Position numbers and translations under genes: made by a program | Notes under the pieces: model-generated | What the model was told of the DNA's origin: nothing | The model's database searches: none | The model's input: only the letters and a program-made list of their open reading frames with translations | In this document: positions 43,224-51,766 of the stretch, in pieces | How the letters are laid out: each line of letters begins with the position of its first letter | How positions within the stretch are numbered: the stretch's first letter is position 1 | Assembly: GCF_002355375.1 (NCBI RefSeq) | Contig: NZ_AP017312.1 | Span: 656,001 to 720,000 of the forward strand | Source: Aneurinibacillus soli | Lineage (GTDB): Bacteria > Bacillota > Bacilli > Aneurinibacillales > Aneurinibacillaceae | Direction: 5' to 3' | DNA length: 64,000 nt

Positions 43224-44165
43224 ATGACAGTAGCTGAACAATTAAAGGGCAAGGATTTCCTCTGCCTCTCTGATTATACAAAAGAAGAAATCCAGTATTT
43301 ACTCGATCTGGCGGCGAAGCTGAAAGATGAGCAGAAAAAAGGAATCCCGCATCCACATCTGGCGGGCAAAACACTTGGCATGATTTTCGAAAAATCATCC
43401 ACTCGTACCCGTGTATCGTTTGAAGTGGGGATGTACCAGCTCGGTGGGATGGCGATGTTCCTGAGCGGACGCGACTTACAGATCGGACGTGGTGAGCCGA
43501 TCTCGGATACGGCGCAAGTATTATCGCGCTACATTGACGGCATCATGATTCGGACGTTCTCGGATGATATGGTGCGTGAGCTTGCGGAATTCGCATCGAT
43601 TCCGATCATTAACGGGCTGACCGACATGCAGCACCCATGCCAGGTGATGGCGGACTTCCAGACGATCATCGAGCAGAAAGGCAAGCTGGAAGGATTGAAG
43701 CTTGCGTATGTAGGAGATGGCAATAACATGGTACATTCTCTGATGATCGGAGCGGCGAAAGTGGGCATGCATGTATCGGTTGCGTCCCCGGCAGGCTATG
43801 AGCCGAATGCGAGCGTAACCGAGATGACCAAACAATTCGCGCAGGAAACAGGCGTGAATGTTGTCGTTACGCATGATCCGATGGAAGCGGTAAAAGATGC
43901 CGATGTCATCTACACAGACGTATGGGCAAGCATGGGTCAGGAAGCGGAGCAGCAGGAACGGATTGAGAAGTTCAAAGGTTTTGAAGTGAACGGAGAGATG
44001 ATGAAGCAGGCGAATCCGGATGCGATCTTCCTGCATTGTCTGCCAGCACACCGTGGGGAAGAAGTGGCGGCGGAAGTCATTGATGGTCCACAGTCACGCG
44101 TGTTTGATCAGGCGGAAAATCGTCTACATGCGCAAAAAGCGGTGCTTGTGGCGCTGATGGGCTAA
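43224..44165 (+). CDS. argF: Ornithine carbamoyltransferase ArgF
   Basis: 313 residues. The carbamoyl-phosphate motif SSTRTRVSFEVG, the ornithine-side loop (the FLHCLPAHRGEEV segment near residue 270) and the MQHPCQVMAD motif are intact. Converts ornithine plus carbamoyl phosphate to citrulline, the substrate of ArgG. Last gene of the first arginine operon; a terminator lies 12 bases after the stop, followed by two foldback repeat elements. Confidence 0.97.
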   Translation: MTVAEQLKGKDFLCLSDYTKEEIQYLLDLAAKLKDEQKKGIPHPHLAGKTLGMIFEKSSTRTRVSFEVGMYQLGGMAMFLSGRDLQIGRGEPISDTAQVLSRYIDGIMIRTFSDDMVRELAEFASIPIINGLTDMQHPCQVMADFQTIIEQKGKLEGLKLAYVGDGNNMVHSLMIGAAKVGMHVSVASPAGYEPNASVTEMTKQFAQETGVNVVVTHDPMEAVKDADVIYTDVWASMGQEAEQQERIEKFKGFEVNGEMMKQANPDAIFLHCLPAHRGEEVAAEVIDGPQSRVFDQAENRLHAQKAVLVALMG

Positions 44166-44177
44166 CACAAAAATGAG

Positions 44178-44216
44178 AGGATGTAGGTGTGGAAATCGCC
44201 TGCGTCCTTTTTTGTT
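44178..44216 (+). terminator. Intrinsic terminator of argF operon
   Basis: AGGATGTAGG (44178-44187) pairs with CCTGCGTCCT (44199-44208) with two G-T pairs, followed by TTTTTTG. Confidence 0.85.
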
Positions 44217-44221
44217 TTGTG

Positions 44222-44465
44222 GAATCGTGCAACTTTGGTGGTGGGGGGAGAGAAGAGAGAAGCCGTTCGCTTGGGTACGCTTTGCGGAGAAGTGTCCACT
44301 GTCCGCTCCAGGAGCTCGGCGAACTTGCCCGCAAAAGAGGGCCCACGATGTATCTTCATGGAAGGGTTGCGGGCAAAGGCCCGTTCGCCGTGCTCCTTCC
44401 GCTAGGTAGCGCGTACAAGAGCTCTCTTGCTTCTCTCTTCTCTCCTCCCAACAAAGTTGGGATTC
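44222..44465 (+). repeat. Foldback intergenic element, copy B
   Basis: Largest copy, 244 bases counting outer GAATC/GATTC arms, in the 709-base gene-free stretch 44166-44874. Arms include CAACTTTG/CAAAGTTG and the perfect 16-mer GAGAGAAGAGAGAAGC (44248-44263) with its complement (44429-44444). The core has ACTGTCCGCT (44298-44307), GGAAGGGTT (44360-44368), GGCAAAGGCCCG (44372-44383) and CCTTCCGCTAGGT (44395-44407), the last two exactly as in copy A. No real gene is seen; short open frames here are shadows. Confidence 0.82.
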
Positions 44466-44541
44466 AAAAAACAAAAAACAATCTGTAGAGCGAAGCTACA
44501 AAATACTTGTGAGAGAGCATTGACCTGCCCACGCTTGGTTA

Positions 44542-44742
44542 GGAGCGGAGAAGGGAGGCGACACGGAACGCCTGTACGTGATTCACCCAGCGGAGGGGTT
44601 CGGGCGCACGGGCCTTTGCCCATAACCCTTCCGTGAATAACATCCTGACCTTTTATGGGTGAGTGCGTCTGGACCCTGGAGCGACCAGATTTGCTTCTCC
44701 GTTGAGCGTACCGAAGTGACAGTCGCCTCCCTTCTCCGCTCC
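44542..44742 (-). repeat. Foldback intergenic element, copy C (inverted)
   Basis: 201 bases bounded by a perfect 21-base inverted repeat (44542-44562 and 44722-44742; arm begins GGAGCGGAGAAGGG). Read on the minus strand it has GGAAGGGTT, two bases, GGGCAAAGGCCCG (plus-strand 44609-44632), matching copy B. Bases 44743-44874 downstream hold no feature I can support except the next gene's ribosome site. Confidence 0.8.
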
Positions 44743-44874
44743 TCCACCGCACATTGGGTAGATCGAGGCCCAGCAAGTACAGGATTTTATCCATGCTCCC
44801 CTTTTTTGTATAAATTACCGCCTTCCGGTTACTCTACTATGTGACCAATTATGCCAAAAGGAGGCAGGATAGTT

Positions 44875-45222
44875 ATGAAGAAAATCTGGAAATCGGCAGC
44901 GCTGGCAGCGGTCCTGATGCTGGTCCCGATGCAGGCATTCGCTCATCCGGGAGGCGAAGCCATATCCCCGGAGCTTAAGCAGATTCATACCCAGTTAAAA
45001 GAAATTAAGGATCAGAACCATGAGCTAATGCGTACCGTTTACGATAAGTGTCGGACGCAGATGGAAGCGCTCAAAAAGGCGAAAGAGAGCCGGGACGCAG
45101 CGGCAGAGCGTGAAGCGATGAACAAACTGCGCGAGATGGAGAGACAAATCATTCAGCTGAAAAAAGAGCGGCTGCGCTTTGAGCAAAACGCACATGAGCA
45201 GTTAAAAAAGCTGGCACAGTAG
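44875..45222 (+). CDS. Small secreted coiled-coil protein
   Basis: 115 residues from ATG 44875 after AAAAGGAGGCAGG. A signal peptide (MKKIWKSAALAAVLMLVPMQ, cleavage likely after AFA, before HPGG) is followed by a fully helical, highly charged mature part (LKQIHTQLKEIKDQNHELMR, REMERQIIQLKKERLRFEQN) with one cysteine. It resembles Spy/periplasmic-helical or envelope stress-type proteins only in general pattern; no family recognised. It is flanked by foldback elements on both sides and has its own terminator. Confidence 0.72.
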   Translation: MKKIWKSAALAAVLMLVPMQAFAHPGGEAISPELKQIHTQLKEIKDQNHELMRTVYDKCRTQMEALKKAKESRDAAAEREAMNKLREMERQIIQLKKERLRFEQNAHEQLKKLAQ

Positions 45223-45233
45223 CAGAAAACCAC

Positions 45234-45290
45234 AAGAGGCTGATTCAAAAGCTGTAACACGGCGACTGAGGCAGCCTCTTCTTTCTTGGT
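45234..45290 (+). terminator. Probable terminator of small secreted protein gene
   Basis: AAGAGGCTG (45234-45242) pairs with CAGCCTCTT (45272-45280) around a long loop, followed by CTTTCTT. Confidence 0.65.
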
Positions 45291-45306
45291 GTAGGTTTTC
45301 TCCAAA

Positions 45307-45426
45307 GTGTGGTGGAGGAGCAGGATCGGGCGAGTTCGCCGGGCTTCCGGAGCGGACAGTCTACACATCCCTGCCAAGCGTACCGAAACGAACGGCTCCT
45401 TCCTTCTCCCACTCCCTCCCCCACAC
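45307..45426 (-). repeat. Foldback intergenic element, copy D (short, inverted)
   Basis: 120 bases in the 323-base gap before the Lon-like gene. Outer arms GTGTGG/CCACAC. On the minus strand it contains AGCCGTTCG, GGTACGCTT, ACTGTCCGCT (plus-strand 45351-45360) and GGCGAACTCGCCCG in the order found in copy B, but lacks the GGCAAAGGCCCG half. It is best read as an internally deleted copy. Confidence 0.7.
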
Positions 45427-45545
45427 GTTGTCGATATCACAAAAAGTTGTCCTGTTCTTTTTTTGTCTGGAAAACGATGTTTTTTAAGAGAAGTGCTACT
45501 ATAATGAAAAGTAAGACAGGTTCGACACAGAAAAGAGGGGCAGTT

Positions 45546-48020
45546 ATGTGGAAGACGGTAGACAAGGACGTACTAGATAAACGAAAAGTACCGGCAGCCC
45601 GGCTGCGAGCCTGGATTGATCCGGCTGTATTTCCGTTTGAAACAACCGCAGAAGCAGAGCCACTGCATGACGGAATCATCGGGCAGGACCGGGCCGTTCG
45701 TGCTATGGAGTTCGGGCTACAGGTTCGGCAGGCCGGATACAATCTATTTGTCATGGGGCCACCGGGGACCGGGAAAACTACATACGCTCGAACAAAAGTA
45801 GCGCAGCTAGCTCAAAGCAAGCCGACGCCTGCCGATTGGTGCTACGTATATAACTTTACTCGCCCTGACTATCCGCTGGCCCTATCGTTTCCAGCGGGAG
45901 AAGGCCGGGTTTTCAAAGCTTACATAGATGAGTTGTTCCGTGGAATTGAGCGTGCGATCCGGACGACCTTTTCCGGAGAGGAATATGAAAAGCAGCGCCA
46001 GTATACGGTGCAGAATTTCAATAACCGGGCACAGGAGTTCTGGGACAAGCTTGAGGATAAAGCGGAACAATTGAATTTTGTTCTGGAGCGAACACCGGAA
46101 GGAATTGCGACCATTCCGCTTGTATCTGGTGAGCCGATGAGCAATGAGGCGTTTAGTCAATTATCAAAAGAAGAGCAGGAAGCCTGGGAGAAAAAAAGCA
46201 AGCAGATTGAACAGGAAGCAGCGGAGACATTGCGTCAGGTGCACCTGGTTGAGAAAGAGATGGCACAGGCGGTTTCCTCTATGAACAAAGACTCGGCTCG
46301 CCATGCGATCTATCATCTGTTCCAGCCGCTTTATAACCTGTACCGGGATGAACAGGTGCAGACATATATAAAAGCGTACGAGGAAAATGTAATCGAAAAC
46401 CACCAGTTGTTCCGTGAGCAGGAAAAAGAAGAAGATCCGATGGAAAGCTTGCTTGAAACCGACCGGAAAAGCATGTATCACCGTTATCGTGTCAACGTAG
46501 TAGTGGACAACAGTGAAGTGGACGGCGCACCAGTCGTCTTCGAGACGAATCCGTCCTATTATAATTTGTTTGGACGGATGGAGTACCGCAGTACGCTTGG
46601 TACAATGACGACTGACTTTACCATGATTAAGTCGGGGGCCCTGCATCTAGCAAATGGGGGCTATCTGATTATGCAGGCTGGTGAATTGCTGCGGAATCCG
46701 TATGCCTGGCATGTTTTGAAACGCACACTAAAGGCCGCCAGTATTCAGATTGAGAATGCAGCAGAAGAGCAAGGGCTTATCGCAGCAAGCGGGCTAAAGC
46801 CGGAGCCGATTCCGCTTCAGGTCAAAGTCGTATTAATTGGTGACCCGGATGTGTACCGCGCACTTGCGGAATGGGATGATGATTTTTATGAGTTGTTTCA
46901 GGTCAATGTCGAGTTTGACACGGAGATGAAGAATGAGCAGGCGAACCATCTCGCTTTTGCTTCATTCGTGCGCAGCTACGGGGAACAGGAAGGGTTACGT
47001 CCGTTTCATCGCTCTGCGCTGGCTGAGCTGATCGAGCATAGCGTTCGGCTTGCAGAAGATCAGCGAAAACTGACTACTGGATTCCAGGCTGTTACCCGTC
47101 TGCTGGTAGAAGCGGAATTCTGGGCGGAGCGGGAAGGAAGCGATATCGTATACGCCCAGCACGTGCGAAGAGCACTTGCGGAACAGGAGTATCGCTCCAA
47201 CGGAATGGATGAGAGAATGCGGGAGATGATTGAAGACGGCACCATTATGGTCGATGTGGATGGGGAGCGTGTGGGGCAGATTAACGGACTGGCGGTTCTA
47301 CAGATTGGTGAATACGCATTCGGACAGCCGCATCGCATTACGGCTCAGACATTCATTGGACGCAGCGGTATTATTAACATTGAACGTGAGACTTCGTTAA
47401 GCGGGCAGATTCATCACAAAGGTTTGTTGATTTTGAGTGGGTATCTGGCCGGAAAGTTTGCGCAGGATAAACCACTTCCGCTATCGGCTAGTATCACGTT
47501 CGAACAGACATACAGCATGATTGACGGAGACAGTGCGTCTAGCACGGAGCTATACGCGCTCCTTTCTTCCTTATCTGGCATTCCGATTCGCCAGGGGATT
47601 GCGGTTACCGGATCTGTGAATCAGTGGGGCGAGATTCAGCCAATCGGAGGCGTAAATGAAAAAATAGAAGGTTTCTTTGCTGTATGCCGGGCACTTGGTC
47701 TGACAGGTGGGCAGGGGGTTATCATTCCGCATCAGAATGTGAAAAACTTGATGCTGCGCCGGGAAGTCATCGAGGCTGTAGAGAACGGCATGTTCCACAT
47801 CTGGCAGGTGCGGACGATTGAAGAAGGCATTGAAATTCTTACAGGCATAGAAGCAGGCGTGCATGGAGAAAAAGATGGTTATCTGGATGATACATTGTTT
47901 GCCGCTGTTAACAAACGACTGGAACGTATGGCCGCTGCCGGAAGCGATCCAGCTGACCTCGTAATTGATGTTGATTCGGATGTGGTAAAACAAATTATGG
48001 ATCAAGAAACTGGAAAGTAG
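45546..48020 (+). CDS. ATP-dependent Lon-like protease (LonB/LonC type, AAA_32)
   Basis: 824 residues from ATG 45546 after AGAGGGGCAG; the frame is open upstream through copy D, which is not coding. Walker A MGPPGTGKTTY (K77) is followed by a long helical insertion (about 120-290) instead of the usual Lon N-terminal substrate domain. The C-terminal protease domain has the Ser-Lys dyad S663 (DGDSASSTEL) and K706 (GGVNEKIEGFF). This matches the 'Lon-related putative ATP-dependent protease' family. It lies between the two arginine operons without obvious functional link; substrate unknown. Confidence 0.92.
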   Translation: MWKTVDKDVLDKRKVPAARLRAWIDPAVFPFETTAEAEPLHDGIIGQDRAVRAMEFGLQVRQAGYNLFVMGPPGTGKTTYARTKVAQLAQSKPTPADWCYVYNFTRPDYPLALSFPAGEGRVFKAYIDELFRGIERAIRTTFSGEEYEKQRQYTVQNFNNRAQEFWDKLEDKAEQLNFVLERTPEGIATIPLVSGEPMSNEAFSQLSKEEQEAWEKKSKQIEQEAAETLRQVHLVEKEMAQAVSSMNKDSARHAIYHLFQPLYNLYRDEQVQTYIKAYEENVIENHQLFREQEKEEDPMESLLETDRKSMYHRYRVNVVVDNSEVDGAPVVFETNPSYYNLFGRMEYRSTLGTMTTDFTMIKSGALHLANGGYLIMQAGELLRNPYAWHVLKRTLKAASIQIENAAEEQGLIAASGLKPEPIPLQVKVVLIGDPDVYRALAEWDDDFYELFQVNVEFDTEMKNEQANHLAFASFVRSYGEQEGLRPFHRSALAELIEHSVRLAEDQRKLTTGFQAVTRLLVEAEFWAEREGSDIVYAQHVRRALAEQEYRSNGMDERMREMIEDGTIMVDVDGERVGQINGLAVLQIGEYAFGQPHRITAQTFIGRSGIINIERETSLSGQIHHKGLLILSGYLAGKFAQDKPLPLSASITFEQTYSMIDGDSASSTELYALLSSLSGIPIRQGIAVTGSVNQWGEIQPIGGVNEKIEGFFAVCRALGLTGGQGVIIPHQNVKNLMLRREVIEAVENGMFHIWQVRTIEEGIEILTGIEAGVHGEKDGYLDDTLFAAVNKRLERMAAAGSDPADLVIDVDSDVVKQIMDQETGK

Positions 48021-48038
48021 TTTTTTTATAAAAAAGGT

Positions 48039-48080
48039 ATTGAATTTTTATGAATAAGGATGCATAATATTGCATAGTGA
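48039..48080 (+). promoter_or_regulatory. argG promoter with ARG boxes
   Basis: TTGAAT (48040-48045), 17-base spacer, CATAAT (48063-48068). The -35 is embedded in ATTGAATTTTTATGAATA (48039-48056), whose complement closely fits the B. subtilis AhrC box (CATGAATAAAAATKCAAK). A second palindromic box, TGCATAATATTGCA (48061-48074), covers the -10. Confidence 0.75.
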
Positions 48081-48126
48081 ATCAAACGAAAAACGAGTTC
48101 GTTTTATAAAGGAGAGACATATAATC

Positions 48127-49380
48127 ATGGCAAAGGACAAAATTATTCTCGCTTATTCTGGCGGCTTAGATACTTCCGTAGCAATCAAATGGCTACAAGA
48201 AAATTATAATTACGACGTTATTGCGGTAGCACTTGATGTCGGCGAAGGTAAAGACCTTGATTTCGTACGGGATAAGGCGATCCAGGTCGGCGCAATCAAA
48301 TCATACGTAGTTGATGCAAAAGAACTGTTTGCAAACGAGTTTGTACTTCCGGCTCTGAAAGCAAATGCGATGTATGAAGGCAAATATCCAGTTGTATCGG
48401 CACTGTCTCGTCCGCTTATCGCGAAAGTGCTGGTTGACATCGCGGCAGAAGAAGGCGCAGTTGCCATCGCACACGGTTGCACAGGCAAAGGGAACGACCA
48501 GGTTCGTTTCGACGTTTCCATCACAGCACTCAATCCAGACCTCAAAATCGTCGCTCCAGTACGTGAGTGGGGTATGAGCCGTGACGAAGAAATCAAATAT
48601 GCAATGGAGCACAACATTCCGATTCCAATCGATCTCGACAACCCGTTCAGCATCGACCAGAATCTGTGGGGACGTGCATGCGAGTGCGGCGAACTCGAAA
48701 ATCCGTGGAACGAGCCGCCGAAGGGTGCGTATGACCTGACTGCTCATCTCGAAGATACACCGGATACACCGGAAGAAATCGAGATCGAATTTGTTCAAGG
48801 TAAACCAGTTGCGCTGAATGGCAAACAAATGCTTCTGAGCGAACTGATTCTTGAACTGAACCAAATCGCAGGCAAGCACGGGGTAGGCCGTATCGACCAC
48901 GTAGAAAACCGTCTTGTTGGGATCAAATCTCGTGAAGTATACGAAGCACCGGGTGCGATCACACTCATTCTGGCACACCGTGAGCTGGAATTCCTGACAC
49001 AGCCGCGTGAAATCGCACAGTTTAAACCGATCGTTGAACAAAAAGTTTCCCAGGTGATTTACGAAGGCCTGTGGTTCTCTCCAATTACAGATGCTCTCAA
49101 AGCATTCGTGGAAGAAACACAAAAATTCGTAACGGGTACAATCCGTGTGAAACTGTTCAAAGGCCATGCGATTGTTGTGGGACGTAAGTCAGAATCATCT
49201 CTGTACGATGAAAACTTGGCAACATACGGCACAGAAGACACATTCGATCACAAAGCAGCGATCGGGTTTGTTAAACTGTGGGGTCTGCAAACACAAGTGT
49301 TCGTTCAAACAAACAAAGACAAACTTGACCATACACCGAAAGCGGTTATTATCGATAAAAAAGAAGCGATGCAGCAATAA
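48127..49380 (+). CDS. argG: Argininosuccinate synthase ArgG
   Basis: 417 residues from ATG 48127 after AAAGGAGAGAC; an upstream in-frame ATG at 48070 lies in the operator region and is not likely used. The ATP-pyrophosphatase P-loop [16 protein letters not shown], the [13 protein letters not shown] motif and [10 protein letters not shown] are intact. It joins citrulline and aspartate. First gene of argG-argH. Its C-terminus ends KKEAMQQ, slightly longer than B. subtilis ArgG. Confidence 0.97.
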   Translation: MAKDKIILAYSGGLDTSVAIKWLQENYNYDVIAVALDVGEGKDLDFVRDKAIQVGAIKSYVVDAKELFANEFVLPALKANAMYEGKYPVVSALSRPLIAKVLVDIAAEEGAVAIAHGCTGKGNDQVRFDVSITALNPDLKIVAPVREWGMSRDEEIKYAMEHNIPIPIDLDNPFSIDQNLWGRACECGELENPWNEPPKGAYDLTAHLEDTPDTPEEIEIEFVQGKPVALNGKQMLLSELILELNQIAGKHGVGRIDHVENRLVGIKSREVYEAPGAITLILAHRELEFLTQPREIAQFKPIVEQKVSQVIYEGLWFSPITDALKAFVEETQKFVTGTIRVKLFKGHAIVVGRKSESSLYDENLATYGTEDTFDHKAAIGFVKLWGLQTQVFVQTNKDKLDHTPKAVIIDKKEAMQQ

Positions 49381-49402
49381 TAAAGACAGGAATGCAATAG
49401 CA

Positions 49403-49461
49403 GAGAGGGGGGAGGCGTTTTCCGTTCTGGCACAGCCGGGGCTGGGAAACGCCTTGTATTT
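49403..49461 (+). promoter_or_regulatory. Hairpin-spaced ribosome site of argH
   Basis: The argH ATG at 49462 has no adjacent SD sequence. GAGAGGGGGG (49403-49412) lies about 50 bases upstream, immediately followed by AGGCGTTTTCC (49413-49423), which pairs with GGGAAACGCCT (49444-49454). Folding would bring the SD to within seven bases of the start codon. Confidence 0.55.
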
Positions 49462-50886
49462 ATGAAATTATGGGGCGGTCGGTTTACTAAAGCCACAGAT
49501 AAGCTTGTAGAAGAATACACAGCATCCATTCAGTTCGACCAGCAATTATGGAAAGAAGACATCACAGGTAGTCTCGCACACGTAGCGATGCTTGGCAAAT
49601 GCGGCATTATCGGTGAAGATGAGGCAGCAACAATTGCAGAAGGTCTCAAAAAAGTAGCCAAAATTATTGAAGCAGGCGAAGCTGAGTTCACGATTTCGAA
49701 TGAAGACGTACATATGAACGTCGAAAAAATGCTGCTCGATGAAGTGGGCCCGGTCGGCGGCAAGCTGCACACAGGCCGCAGTCGTAATGATCAGGTTGCC
49801 ACAGACATGCACCTGTATTTGCGTGCACGTGTTGTTGAACTCGTAGCTCTGATCGCACAAGTGCAGGAGGCTCTGTTAGAGCAGGCGAAAGCAAATGTAG
49901 ATACGATTCTACCGGGTTATACGCATCTGCAGCGTGCGCAACCGATTTTGTTCGCGCATCATCTGATGGCGTATTATTCCATGTTCCAGCGCGACGCAGA
50001 ACGGTTAATGGATAGCTTCAAGCGCATCAACGTGCTGCCGCTTGGTGCGGGCGCACTTGCGGGTACGACATTCCCGATTGACCGGGAATACGTAGCGGAA
50101 TTGCTCAAGTTCGATGCTGTTTATACAAACAGTCTGGATGCGGTAAGTGATCGGGATTTTATCATTGAATTCCTCAGCGGTTCATCGCTTCTGATGGCGC
50201 ACTTGTCCCGTCTGTGTGAAGAAATGATTTTATGGATGAGCAACGAGTTTAATTTTGTGGAGCTTGATGATGCATTCTGCACGGGATCAAGCATCATGCC
50301 GCAGAAGAAAAATCCGGATGTAGCCGAGCTTGTACGCGGCAAAACAGGTCGTGTGTATGGCAACCTCATGGGGATGTTGACGGTACTAAAAGGGCTGCCG
50401 CTCGCCTATAACAAGGACATGCAGGAAGATAAGGAAGGCATGTTCGATACCGTTACGACGCTGCACGGTGCGCTGTCGCTATTCGCTCCGATGATTCGTA
50501 CGATGAAAGTAAAGAAAGAAAACATGCGTCAAGCTGTGGCAGAAGACTTTTCGAATGCTACAGACCTGGCCGATTATCTCGTAGGCAAAGGCATGCCATT
50601 CCGCCAGGCGCACGAAGTTGTCGGCAAAAGCGTGCTGTACTGCATCGATGCGGGCAAATATTTGCTCGATATGAAGCTTGATGAGTATAAGCAGTTCTCC
50701 GAGCTGTTTGAAGATGATATTTATGCCGCTCTCGATCCGAAGCAGGTTGTGAATGCACGCAACGTGCTCGGCGGCACGGCGAAAAACCAGGTAGAAATTC
50801 AACTGAACGCAGCTTCTATTGATTTGCAGCGTACACATCAGTGGGTAGAAGACCACGAGCAAAAAATTGACGTGCAACTTTTATAG
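49462..50886 (+). CDS. argH: Argininosuccinate lyase ArgH
   Basis: 474 residues, fumarase/aspartase superfamily. N-terminus [59 protein letters not shown], and the superfamily signature [23 protein letters not shown] with the catalytic-loop serine are all present. It cleaves argininosuccinate to arginine and fumarate. Follows argG by 81 bases containing a hairpin; ends before a good terminator. Confidence 0.97.
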   Translation: MKLWGGRFTKATDKLVEEYTASIQFDQQLWKEDITGSLAHVAMLGKCGIIGEDEAATIAEGLKKVAKIIEAGEAEFTISNEDVHMNVEKMLLDEVGPVGGKLHTGRSRNDQVATDMHLYLRARVVELVALIAQVQEALLEQAKANVDTILPGYTHLQRAQPILFAHHLMAYYSMFQRDAERLMDSFKRINVLPLGAGALAGTTFPIDREYVAELLKFDAVYTNSLDAVSDRDFIIEFLSGSSLLMAHLSRLCEEMILWMSNEFNFVELDDAFCTGSSIMPQKKNPDVAELVRGKTGRVYGNLMGMLTVLKGLPLAYNKDMQEDKEGMFDTVTTLHGALSLFAPMIRTMKVKKENMRQAVAEDFSNATDLADYLVGKGMPFRQAHEVVGKSVLYCIDAGKYLLDMKLDEYKQFSELFEDDIYAALDPKQVVNARNVLGGTAKNQVEIQLNAASIDLQRTHQWVEDHEQKIDVQLL

Positions 50887-50935
50887 AATGAATAGTGAAG
50901 GCTAGCATTCAGAAGAATGTGGCATCATTTGTCCC

Positions 50936-50973
50936 ATCATCCCTTTCCATAGCAGGAGAGGGATGATTTTTTA
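50936..50973 (+). terminator. Intrinsic terminator of argGH
   Basis: ATCATCCCT (50936-50944) and AGGGATGAT (50959-50967), perfect nine-base stem, followed by TTTTTT. Confidence 0.9.
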
Positions 50974-50981
50974 TCGACAAA

Positions 50982-50990
50982 TGGTATAAT
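50982..50990 (+). promoter_or_regulatory. Extended -10 promoter upstream of ftsE
   Basis: TGGTATAAT matches the extended -10 consensus TGnTATAAT exactly; no -35 is recognisable because the terminator's T run occupies that position. It leaves a leader of about 70 bases before ftsE. Confidence 0.5.
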
Positions 50991-51067
50991 AATAGATGGG
51001 TTTTGTGTTGAATGATGTCATTTCTTGGTAAAAGCAATAAAATACATTGTAGTTTGGGTGATCAAAT

Positions 51068-51766
51068 TTGATAGAAATGCAAGATGTATGGAAGACGTAT
51101 CCGAACGGTACGGTCGCGCTGCAGGGCATTGAGGTTTGCATCAAAAGCGGCGAATTTGTCTATGTTGTGGGACCTTCCGGCTCAGGGAAATCAACGTTTA
51201 TTAAGTTGATGTACCGCGAAGAAACCGCAAGTAAAGGTCAGATCATGCTGACAGCAGACGGGGAGACCTTTGCCATTAGCCGCATCAAGGAAAAGCAAAT
51301 TCCGTATGTGCGTCGTAAGATTGGCGTCGTATTTCAGGATTTTAAACTGTTGCCGCGTCTGACAGTTTATGAGAATGTAGCATTTGCGATGGAAGTTATT
51401 GAAACACCGGTCAAAGATATTAAGCCGCGTGTGATGGAAGTGCTTGAGCTTGTTCGCTTGAAGCATAAAGCACGCTCGCTTCCCGATCAGCTTTCTGGTG
51501 GGGAGCAGCAGCGGGTGGCAATTGCACGGGCGATCGTAAATAACCCGAGCATCATTATCGCCGATGAGCCGACCGGAAACCTTGACCCGGAGACGTCGAT
51601 GGATATTATGCAGACGCTTCTTGATATTAATCGGCGCGGCACGACCGTTGTGATGGCCACGCATAATAAAGAAATTGTAAATACCGTACGGAAGCGAGTT
51701 ATTGCGATTGAAGCAGGCCGCATCATTCGGGATGAGCAGAGAGGGGAGTACGGCTATGAAGACTAG
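51068..51766 (+). CDS. ftsE: Cell-division ABC ATPase FtsE
   Basis: 232 residues from TTG 51068 (reads MIEMQDVWKTYPNG, the usual FtsE start). Walker A GPSGSGKST, signature LSGGEQQR, Walker B IIIADEPTGNLD, and the switch histidine in MATHNKEIV are intact. With FtsX it forms the type VII ABC transporter that controls peptidoglycan hydrolases at division or elongation sites. GGGTGAT lies close upstream as a moderate ribosome site. Overlaps ftsX by 11 bases. Confidence 0.97.
   Translation: MIEMQDVWKTYPNGTVALQGIEVCIKSGEFVYVVGPSGSGKSTFIKLMYREETASKGQIMLTADGETFAISRIKEKQIPYVRRKIGVVFQDFKLLPRLTVYENVAFAMEVIETPVKDIKPRVMEVLELVRLKHKARSLPDQLSGGEQQRVAIARAIVNNPSIIIADEPTGNLDPETSMDIMQTLLDINRRGTTVVMATHNKEIVNTVRKRVIAIEAGRIIRDEQRGEYGYED

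Noticed and set aside
45309-45545. Upstream extension of the Lon-like reading frame
   Set aside because: These codons translate element copy D and its flank; a proper ribosome site and a normal start lie at 45546.
48301-49167. Minus-strand open frame of 288 codons
   Set aside because: Antisense to argG with no recognisable motif or ribosome site.
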